Assembly: GCF_022605725.1 (NCBI RefSeq)
Contig: NC_065549.1
Coordinates: 3,782,001 to 3,846,000 of the forward strand
Source of the DNA: Anthonomus grandis grandis
Taxonomy: Eukaryota; Arthropoda; Insecta; Coleoptera; Curculionidae
Direction of reading: 5' to 3'
Length of the DNA stretch: 64,000 bases
Part shown: positions 48,301-60,300 of the stretch, piece after piece
Position numbering within the stretch: the stretch's first letter is position 1
Layout of the letters: each line of letters begins with the position of its first letter
The notes under the pieces: model-generated
What the model was told of the DNA's origin: nothing
Databases searched by the model: none
What the model saw: only the letters and a program-made list of their open reading frames with translations
Position numbers and translations under genes: made by a program

Positions 48301-51300
48301 CGCCGTAAAATCCATATCGAACGTCACCTCTTCCAATTCTAAATCGTCTTCGGTTAAGTCGCCGAATAGCGAACGGACCACTACCGGCGGATCCGGGGTC
48401 GGGGGTTCGGGATTAGTATCGGTTTCGGTCGGTCCAGGTGGTTCCTCTTCGGAAGTGTTAGCGGGTTCTGATGGCACGACAATGTTTACTTCTTGTTCCT
48501 GTTGTTGTTGTTGTTGCTGTGGTTGTTCAGCTATCGGTGCAGGAGATAATAAACTCACTTCCACTTCGGTGTTATTATCGTCAGTTCTAACGAGGGCAAT
48601 TTGGGGTTTCTTTGGTTCTTCTGGTATAAAAATAATATCGTCGTCATCGTCCGCATCTCCATCGGAATCTATTACAACGGTGTCCTATAAAGGTGGAGAT
48701 TTCATATTATTATGCAAATGTAAATACTTTAATTATCATTTTTATAGTTTTTGTACTGTTTTGCTCGTATTTTGTGTCTGGTTTTCATCATATTTGTGAG
48801 CGCCAATTTAGGTTACTTATGTATTAAAAAAATAAAAAAATAACATGAATTTGTTCCTTTCATCATGAATACACTGTATTATTGTAAATCCCTGTATTTG
48901 AAATTTTGTAGACTTTGCTTGCTTTAACTGTAATTATACTCTTAAAATGATTGGTATTGAAGTGATTCCAAGGATCTTTAAAAGGGACCGCATTTCGATC
49001 ATATTATGTAAAAAGGAGCTAAATAAAAATAAATAAATAAATAATGCCTTTATTCAAGTATTTCTTTGTATATACTATGCAAAAACATAATATGAAAATG
49101 TACACTCACATCATATGCCCAAGAATAGCGCAACTGGCGAAGTTTAGCCTCCTGGCCATTCTTCCACTCAACCAATTCTCCGGATATTAAGTTCACCATC
49201 TTTAAATGTTAACAGAGAAAGTCCAATACAATGCTTTTAAAAGCTAACACTGAGGATAAAACAGTTTTAACCAACTATAACAATATAACAATGCAGTACA
49301 TACACTGGTGGCCAAAAGTAGATTGACAAATTACTACAAAATTAGAAGCAAAGGAAAAACCGGTTGAGCTTATTAGTGTTCAAGAATGTAAACAATATAG
49401 TTTGAAGAAACAAATTCCATAGATTTTTATTGCTTGCAGTTTTTCTCAAATCCAATAATTTTGTTTGACTGCTAGGTGGCCAGAATTGGTTTGACAAACA
49501 ACATATTTATTCAGTCTCTGAGTTTTATGCGTTGGTTTCTGTTGATTTGACTTTCCTTACTATTAGTTTTGAAAAATATTCACAATGCCACGTGGTATAA
49601 CAATGCCACATGGTATAACTTTATCGATCGATATTAAAATGCGAATACTCGACCATTACCGGAAAGGGGTTAAACAGGCGGCTATTGCTCGAAAATTTTC
49701 TCTTTTGAGGGCAACAGTACGTCAAATAATAAAAAAATTTAATCTCCGTGGAAGTGTTGTTCCTCTAAAAAAAAATGGCCGACCAAACAAGACCACTGGT
49801 CGTGTTGACAAATTAATTTTGAAAAAAGCAAAACCTGACCCATTCGCAACTTCAAAAGAAATCAAGCTGCATTTGGAAGAAGAAGAAGGTGTGGGTTCAG
49901 TTAGTTGTCGTACCATTCGAATGAGACTTCCATATAGTGATTTAAAAACAAGACGCCCTGCAAGAAACCACTGCTAAGTTTAAAAAACGTACGGGCGCGA
50001 TTGAGCTTTGCTCGAGAACATAGTCACTGGACAGTCTCCGAATGGAAAAAGGTTATTTTTAGTGACGAATCAAAGTTCAATTTGATTAATTCGGATGGCA
50101 AAATATATGTTAGGCGTCCTGTGAACCAAAGGTATGATCCCAAATATACGGTGTCCACCCACAGTCAAGCATGGAGGTGGTTCAACACCACCGAAATAAA
50201 GAAGGCCGCGGGGCTTCGCTGTGACGTCATCACAAGAAGGCGAATGCTTTGCACACGTTTATGCATCTCGGTAGCGATAAGGACGTGTATTTAGGATAAT
50301 ATCGGCCGTTATATTTAAAGCAGAATGTTTTTTAACGAGTATGGGTGTTAAGACTTGTAAAAACCTAATTTAGGCAAATAATTGTGTCTCTATCTGTCTC
50401 TGGAATAACCTCATAACCCGTGTATTGCCTCGATAACTTTCGACGAAGTTAAGATATTAATTTGAAATTTGGTACACATGTTGCATTCTTATAAACTATT
50501 AGTTAGGATTTCTTTTGAGTAATATCGGTTCTGAAAAAGGGGTAGAAAATAAAGGATGGTTTTTATTCTTTGACAAAAAAAATATTTGGCTTTGATAAAA
50601 TAAAAAAACAATTAATGAGGAATGTAAACAAACTAATTATTAAAAATAAATTGTTTAACCTTCATTTCAATAAGGGTAATTGCAAAAATAAGAAATGAAA
50701 CGAGGGTTGAAATTTAAAAAAAATTATTTGTATCAAGGGTTGTATATAGTATTTGGGGCTCATACAAATATCAAAAATAATACTTATACTAAAATTGTAG
50801 GTATTACCTATCTTAACTAGTATGTTTATATTTCATCTTTTTTTTTGTTTTTTGGTTTTTTTTGTATTTTTATTTTTAAAAAATTTTTTTAAAACTAATG
50901 TTACGTTTTGTTTTTCAAAATTTGTAGGAAACAGAGATTTCAGAGTTAAGCTATAACCATGTTTTAATTTGAATAACTTGTTATTCTCAGTATTATGGAA
51001 GTCAAAATCAGGAAATGTTAATATTTTATTAGGTTTAATGTTCATCCAGTTATTTTTTATACATTTAAGTAAATGTACAGAGTCAAATAAATAAAAAAGT
51101 GGTCTTTTGTCCTCTACAGGATAAGGATATACAATGCTTAATTGTTTTTTTGTGCAAAAATTACTCATAGCTTTACTATTAATAGCATTATTGTCACTTA
51201 GAACACAAAAAATTTTATAGCCAATGTCTTCTAGCCCAACAATTATTGATTTAATGAAAGAGAACAGTAATTTATGATTAATTTTAGCTATCGGTGCAAT

Positions 51301-54300
51301 GTGGATGACCTCCTTAAAATTTGGACACAAACCATTTAGCATAAAGGTAAATGCAGAATTTTTCAAAGTGCTATTGTTAATTGCTGTACCGACAATATTC
51401 CCCCCTTTATAATCAAGATATGGATTTATATGTATTTCATCCATAAGCAAAATCATATATGTTTCATTTTCTTTGATATACTTAAACACATTTTTTGCAT
51501 ATGCAAGAAATGATTGTCTTTCTTGAACGCAAGGGTCTGACAAAAAAGAGTTACAAATGTTTTTTAAAGAATCTGGATGCGGCAATGTTAAATGTCCAAA
51601 CCCCCTTAAATAACTGTAGGAATGTGCACTTATTGTATTTAATATAGAGCAAAAAATTATTTTGTCAGGTGAGTAAGGATATCTTTCTTTAGGTAATATT
51701 AATAATTTTAATTGTTCAGATATAAAAGATAATGTTTTATTAAAATCTTCACATTTAATAGACTCCAACATATTGCAAATCTGGTTTATAATATTTGTTT
51801 TTTCCTGTGAATTAATTTCATTATTGTTTTCTATTTGATTTTCTGAATTCAATTTATTAATTTCATTTAACAAATCTGATAAATCATTAATATTACTTAT
51901 AGTGAATGGAGTTTTAAATGTTGGTTTATAATAAGAGAGTAAGTTATGATTGGTGCAGGTGAGTATTTTAATTTATACAATACAATATCATTTTGGGTAT
52001 TAACAGATTTTAGCCAATCATTAGGCAGTACCATTGCATTAAAAATAGGTAAAAATTCTTGGAAATTTTTAAAAGTTATAGTTTTTTGATAGGCTGAAAA
52101 TTCATCAATACTGTTTTGAATTGCTAGAGACAAATTTTGTTGTTCAATTTCAATTTTCTTTTTATCTCTACTTTTCCTAATAACTGGTATAGACTTTGAA
52201 ATATGGATGTTTGAAATATGGAATAATGGATTTGGGTTTTATGAGGGATTTCTTTTTCACTTACCATAACCGTGGGGGGTACAATTAAGAGATCGTCGGG
52301 TTCGTCTTCTATCGTAACGGCATCTCCGATTATAATCGGACCGGGGATGTCTTCGGTGAGGCAATTGTGCTGCGCCCCGTCGGTAAAGCTGAAGTTATAG
52401 TTGCCGTCTTCCGCTTCTTTGTTAAAGTTTAAGGCCTAAAATTAATATGAGCGGCACTTTATTGGCTGGTTGTTTAAAAATTACCATCAATTTGTAGGTT
52501 TAAAGTAGAAACAGCTTTTGAGGAATTATAGGTATATACAGGGTGATTTTTAAGTTGATACTTTTTTTTTAACGGTGTATAGAACTCGGTAAAATATACA
52601 TTTTTTTCAAATAACTTTATTCGATACACTTAAAAACAAGGGACATACAGAATAAAAAAAGTGTCTGTTTATAGTTTAGTTTTTGCTCGAATTTTTGTAT
52701 TATCGATCACGCATTGTACCGATCAGTTAGTCTTAGACACTATTGGTTTATTGTTGTTAATTTTAAATTTGCAAATCCTAAAAATGGCACTTCGTTATGA
52801 AAACAATGAACTTGTGGATACGTTGCTTATTTATGGAGAGTGTCTTCAAAGTGCTGCTGCTGCTTCGGTATTATACGCAGACCGCTTTCCTTTACGGAAT
52901 CATCCTACATCCTGAAGTTTCATAAAGCTTATTCAACGGGCTAGGGATACTGGCGATTTACGGGAACATCGTGGAGGGCATGCAGGAAGAGGAAGGAGAC
53001 CTGAAAATGTTCATAGGGAAGAACAAATTTTAAATCTCATCGAAGAAGATCCAACAACAAGTATTCGAGTTGTTGCAGGGCAGGTCGGATTAAGTCAAAC
53101 AAAAGTATGGACAATATTGCGCGAGAATCAATTTAATCTCTTTCACGTTCAACGTGTCCAAGCGCTACTGCCTGAAAACTTCCCCCGCAGAGTTCAGTTT
53201 TGTGAATGGTTCCTACAACAACATGAAAACGATCAACGTTTTTCGAACAAAATTTTAGCCATAGACGAGGCAACATTCACCCGAAACGGAATTAACAATT
53301 TTCGAAATACGCATGTTTGCTCTATTGATAATCCCCATGCAATTCGCAGAACCAATTTTCAACACCGCTTTTGTGTGGGCAGGAATTGTGAATGGGATAC
53401 TTGTTAGACCATTTATCTTACCAGACCATTTGACGGGCGATGTTTATTTGGACTTTTGCAAAGTAATCTGCCTGTCCTGTTCTGAAGACGTGCCACTGAA
53501 CATCAGGCAAGCTATATGTGGCTCCTGCAGGATGGAGCACCTGCCCATTTTAGACGAGAAGTGAGCGAATTTTTGGATATAAGTTATCCGAATCGGTGGA
53601 ATGGCCGAAATGGACCATTGCATTGCATGGCCACCAAGGTCGCCAGACCTAAATCCATGTGACTTTTTTTTGTGGAAGTATATGAAAAGTTTAGTTTTCA
53701 AGACGCCTATCGACACACAAGAAGAACTAATAGCACGTATTGAGCAGGCTGCGGCAACAGTTAGACAAAAATTAATTTCTCTATTGCGTGCCGTTACGGA
53801 ACAGTGGTTACGTCGAGCAAATCGTTGTGTTGAAGTTAATGGTGACAACTTTGAACAACTTATTTAAATTAGAGAGGACCGTATTGGACTCATTTTATCA
53901 CATTTTGGCAATGCAATTTTTTTATTTTTCGGTTTTTTGAATAGATTTTGAATTAATATTTGAAAGTTATTTGAAAAAAATGTTTATTTTACCGAACCGC
54001 AAAACTAAGGGAATGAGAGCACTTTGAAAATTCGGAAAAACTCGTTTTTCAGTCGTTTATAACAGGATTCGAGCAGAACTAAGGGAATGAGAGCACTTTG
54101 AAAATTCGGAAAAAGTCGTTTTTCCGAATGCGATATCTCAGCTACTAGAAGAGCTACGACCTTGCGGATGGTCTCGTTGGATTCAGAACGGCGAAACTAA
54201 GACAAAACCGTTGGAATTTTCCCGATAGCTCCCATACAAGCCGAGATATCGGCCTTCAAAGTTTGGGTTTTTTCATTTTTCGGGTATACCCCCCCGTATC

Positions 54301-57300
54301 GATTTTTTCAGAAATTTTTTTTTTTCGAAATCGAACTAATTATACCAGTGTCTTCTTTGGATCACCTACATTACGAAAACACCGGGTTATGACAGGATTC
54401 GAGCAGAACTAAGGGAATGAGAGCACTTTGAAAATTCGGAAAAAGTCGTTTTTCGACCTCGTTTTTGAGGCCAAAAATGGGCTCCAAAAATGCGATATCT
54501 TAGCTACTAGAAGAGCTACGACCTTGCGGACGGTCTTGTTGGATTCAGAACGACAAAACTAAGACAAAACCGTTGGAATTTTCCCGATAGCTCCCATAGA
54601 AGCCGAGATATCGGCCTTCAAAGTTTGGGTTTTTTCATTTTTCGGGTATACCCCCCCGTATCGATTTTTTTTGACAAATTTTTTTTTTTTCGAAATCGAA
54701 CTAAGTATACCAGTGTCTTCTTTAGATCACCTACATTACGAAAACACCGGGTTATAACAGGATTCGAGCAGAACTAAGGAAATGAGAGCGCTTTGAAAAT
54801 TCGGAAAAAGTCGTTTTTCGACCTCGTTTTTGAGGCCAAAAATGGGCTCCAAAAATGCGATATCTCAGCTACTGGAAGAGCTACGACCTTGCGGATGGTC
54901 TCGTTGGATTTAGAACGACGAAACTAAGACAAAACCGTTGGAATTTTCCCGATAGCTCCCATAGAAGCCGAGATATCGGCCTTCAAAGTTTGGGTTTTTT
55001 CATTTTTCGGATATAGACTTCTATACACAGTTTTTTGTCAATCACCTCCAGCTACCCTCACTTTATATGTCATTTTGGTAACCCCCATCGTGTGACATAT
55101 TTTATGCAGAATTAAAAGGTCTATTCAACAGTGCCACAAAAAAATTCAATAGGTTGACGTACCAGCGAATAGTGGACCTCAAACTTTCGTATTTCGAATG
55201 GCTACCATAACTGTGATACAGCATTTTAAAGGGGATACAATTTCCTATCTAACCAAGACAAAAAAAACAAAATCGGTTGACGTGTGTTAACTTTGGTAGG
55301 TCAAATGGTTGCCTCATAGTGTCACACTTTCCACCTTACTTCGCCAAAAAAATTGATGCAAGTTAAAGCGATTTACCAATAAAAATGTATGATAATAACC
55401 GGTTCATTGAGTTCAAATATATATATTTTTTTAAATATCTATTATTTGTGAGAAAATACCAAATGCTATTTTGAAATTACTCTACATAAAAATGTAATAA
55501 CATATAAAACAATTTATGGCCAGTAGATTTTTGATAATACCTGAATAATATTGCTAAAAATAGATCGAAAAATCTGTACTGCTCACTAGAAACTCATTTA
55601 CACCAATGAAAAACAATAATTGACGAAAACAGATTTCATACTTACAATTTGAGTGAGATCAGTTCTTTTCCACATCCTTTTCTCCTGGAACAGCCGCGTT
55701 ATAGGATCAATCTCTTTCTGTTCAACAAAAATTTCTTTATGATTGTCCTCAATTTCACCGGGCAGGATCAAAGTGGTGGGTTCCTCTAAATCGGCCAAAA
55801 AGTCCTTCGGTTTTTCCACGTTCCACCACCTCCAGTAACGCCTGATCATGTCCCTAATGCAATACCTCGGGTCGTTTTCCATTGATTCAATGATTTCGGT
55901 CAGGCAAGTGATCTTGAGCGCTTTCAGGTCTGCAATGCTTTTACTGAAACGTGTGTACATAACCTGAAAAATGGAAAATATGAAATCCAGTTGGGAGAAC
56001 CGAATAAAGCGAGTATACCCCATCAATTTCGTCCGAAGAGGTGTTTCCTCTGATCGTTTTCACTTTCTGCCAGCCAATAAAACACCTCAAGTAGTCAGCA
56101 TTTTGATGGTTATATTTTGCTCTTTTCAGAAAATACCTAAAAATTATTCTTCCATGAAATCACTACTCTATGATGTAATATTTTAAAGTGGGGTTTTCAT
56201 TTTTTAATTAAAAATACTCTTAAACTTACACAAAAATATATGTCCACATCCTAGAATGTTCCACCTCATTAGGGTATAATTGCACTTTAAACAAACAGTG
56301 AAGTATAGAGTCCATCCTATACAGCAAACAAATAGTTAGTAAGTATCTGATCCTTGCGGCCAGCCGAGACAAGTTTCTTTTCTATAAAAAAAAAATTGTA
56401 TATCAAACCTTTAAAAAAAAACACATTAAAATCATACCTTCTTTCTATCTATTTGCACATTAATAAAATCCCGAACCAACTGGCAATAAACGACAAGAAT
56501 ATCCTCCATAATTGCCAAATACTCGTCGACGCAACTCGTCCCGATAACCTTGTAATTTTTAGCCAAAAAAGGCAAATATTTCCCCAACAGGTTCATCAAT
56601 TCATACTTCATCTTGATCTCACCATTTTGGCTTTCTAGCACCCTAAAAATTCACATTGGAATAGTGTCAACACGTTGAAACCGGGCAGAAATATCATTAT
56701 TAATCTCCAAAATGTTTTTCACAAACTATTTTGAAATGTTTATTCTATTTTAATTACTGATTCAATCAATTATGCTTTATTGTATGAGGAACTAACAGTC
56801 CTATTTACAAAGCTGTATTAAGGAAAAATGTAAAAGTACAAAAAACATTAATTTGTAATGTTCATGTAAAACAAAATAGCAACAAAATGCAAATAAGAAC
56901 AACACTTATAAGTTTACAAGAGATTAAATTAACAATACTTGCTTCATGATAAAATTCCTCATGACAAGAAAAGGCCTTGCTTAACAATACTTTATTGACC
57001 TGTTTATTAAAAAGTCTCTCACTATCTAAATTTTTGATGTCCAAGGCAGATGGTTAAATATTCTTAATCCCTCATATATGATTGCACTTTTCGTCGAGGA
57101 AGTTTTTGGAAGTTATATTATTTTTCTGACTATAATTAATTGGAGGTATATTAGTAATATTCATCTATATAACTAGATTAGCATCAAACGAAAAATTTAT
57201 ATTAATTTTTACAGCATTTGTATACTTTTATTGAATATTGTATTAAACAGAAAATTTTTATTCATAGATTGTTTCATCATCAATTATACAAATTTTAGGC

Positions 57301-60300
57301 AATTAAATCAACTAACCTTAAGTAAATTTTTAATTACCCTTATATACAAATAATGATTTTCCTAATATTTCATTTATTAATTTCCTTAATTACAGTAGTA
57401 AAACTCCATCTAATATCTCTATATGTACTTTGAAATTTTGATAGATAATTAGGTTTATGTCTTTTAATTTAAACAGGAATTTTTTTTAGCTATACATTAT
57501 TGTCCAAATATTGATTTAGCTTTTAATAGATGTGGCCACATTTGTCGTAATGTAAATTATGGTTGATTAATTCGAGCCCTCCACACTAATGGGGCCTCCT
57601 TTTTTTTATTTGCCTATATATTCATATCGAACATGGTTTATACTATGGATCTTCTTATTTAATTGAAATTGAATCATATCAGGGAGAACTATTTGTTTTT
57701 AGTGATAGCTACTGCATTTTTAGGGTATATATTACCTTGAGGACAAATATCATTCTGAGGAGCAACAGTTATTACTAATTTTGTGTCAGCTATTCCATAT
57801 ATATTATGGAATTTTAACTTGTTTTTATCAAAATGTTCGTGGTCGTAACACTAAAACCGAGACTTTTTTTCTTGCCGCCATTGCTCAGGATTTTCACACC
57901 ATATGCATCACCGAGACATGGTTAAGGCCCGAGATATCTAGTGGTGAAATATTTCCAAAGACTTATCGCACCCTCAATGTAAAAGTAACGTATCTTAAAA
58001 CTTCGAGTTTTGAGATATTGCAATTTAAAATTTTGGAAACGGATTAAATATGCTTAACATCTATTGAAAACAATAAATCTTATTTTGCTAGATTTTAATA
58101 TTTATACTCAAAATAAATGTTCAAAAAGGTAGGTATTATGTTAAACAGATTATTTAGAATTTTAAATAAAGTTGGAGTAAGTACAGATATTTTTGAGATG
58201 TGGTGCTGTTTTACTAGGCAATAATTATGTATAACCTAAAAAAACTAACATAAAAAGGGCAAATTGTCAAAAATTAAATAAACAATATTTTTATACAAGG
58301 TAATACAAATAACATTTTAGAAAGTTATTTCGAACTTGTATTTCGCTGTCCGGAACATCATCTCCATATCATTTCAGGCTTACCCTTATTTGTCATAATT
58401 ACCTTTATATCGGTCCACTTTACCTTTATTTTATCAGTATCAGTGCTAAAATTTAAACCTATATCAGTAGATTTTTGAAGATCAAACATTTCAGATTGAT
58501 CCATTTCTTTTACTTTCTCAGGAATCCACTGAGAAGGGATAAAAATAAGTCCACCTTTTAACAAACGTTTTTTTTCTTTTTCAATGCATGAGTGCATACT
58601 ATTGCCTTCATTTTGTGTATGACCTGTTACCAAAAATTTATGCGTTATTGATTGAATTTCGAGGAAAGTGGTTGCATATAAATACAAACTAGCAATGTAC
58701 TTATTTTTATTCTGCCCGGCGCAGTTGTCAGAATAAAAAGTAACATGTTTTTCTTGGCAGTTTCTTTCTAGGAATTGCAGAATACAACTTCCAATTTCAT
58801 TTGCACCGCGCTTTGCAATATTCTCTGACCAAACGTAGCATGAACCCTCTTTTGTAATAAAAGTCTGAGACTTGTGAGCAAGGTGTGGTAAGGACGGACT
58901 GTAAATCATAAACAGCTACAACTTGAGTTAGTTGAATCTTTTAAGGCATTTGATACATCAATCTCTTTTTCTTGTTGAGCTTTATTTTTGTCATCAACGT
59001 GTTTGTCGTATTCACTTTGAAGCTGAACTTTTTTTTGAGAAGAATAATTGGCATACCTTTCGCAGGTACTGACGCGCGGCTAATAAAATATCAACGTTTT
59101 TTGCGTTGTGGCGTTATTGTATTTGAATTTTCTCAGTAAGTTGTTGAAGACATACTAACATATTTGATGTTATGTTCGTGTTTTTCTTTATTTCTTAACT
59201 TTATGAGGATAGATGTTTAATGTAAAAATTATATATTTTATTTTGCGTTAATTTAACACTTTAAATTTAATAGGAAAAAATTAGTTATTACAGGTTAATA
59301 GTGTTACATTTTTAGATGTGTTAGGATTCCATTATTTTGTCTGTCAAACATTCTTGATTTTATGGGCAGTATACTTTAATATGTTACTTTTACATTGGAA
59401 ATTTTTTGCTATAGTTTTATGTTAAAATTTGTTTTATTACAATTTTAAATATTTCCCGCCCTTTTTTCGAATGTGTTACTTTTTCATTTAGTAAATTATC
59501 GTCTTTTCGAGCAAACTCAATAAAAATCTCAGTTTTTACTTTTTTTGAGATACGTTACTTTTCCATTGATAGTGCGTGATGATGTTTACCGGTCGGACCG
59601 AAAATTTGAATCTGTTATTGCCACACGTGGTGGCGGAGTTCTCTGTGGAGTTTCTAAAAACATTGTGTCTGAAAAAATTAGTTTGTCTGATTTTTGCAAC
59701 AGTATTGCGCCCTCTATCGATGTTGTTGGCTGTAAATTTACTATTACTATTAATTAAGAATGGAAAATTACTAATTAATGGAAAAAAGACTGTACAAGTG
59801 GTTTCTTTTGACCAACGGAATAAACATTTAATGGTAAGTGGCGACATGATTAAAGAAAAAGCAAAATTCATTTATTCACAGCTCAATGAAAGGAATAAAT
59901 CATTTACCGCTAGTGAATGATGGTTACAAAGATTCAAAAAAAGATTTGAAATTCGTTTTTTAAAAATTTCTGGGGAAAAACTGTCATCTCAACCAGAGCT
60001 TGAAGACTCATTTAAAATGGAAATTAAGAACATTCTAAATCAGCTTGGATGACTGCCGAAATTTTTTAAAAATGGTTTCATTATTCGTTTGTACCACAGG
60101 TAAGTTTTCCTTATCTATACATAGTTTTGTTTTATGATTAGTACAATCATATTAATTTTTATGAAGGTTAAGAGGTTCTTAAAAATAAAGGTCTGCCATT
60201 GAAAGCTCTACTTCTTCTGGATAATGCACCATCGCATCCAACCGAAGAAGAATTAAAAAGTGAAGATGGACAAATTATAACCATGTACCTGCCACCTAAT

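Noticed and set aside
48074..48799. 241-codon plus-strand frame
   Set aside because: It is antisense to exon 8 of the large gene and has no domain; its Cys run is the complement of the Gln codons.
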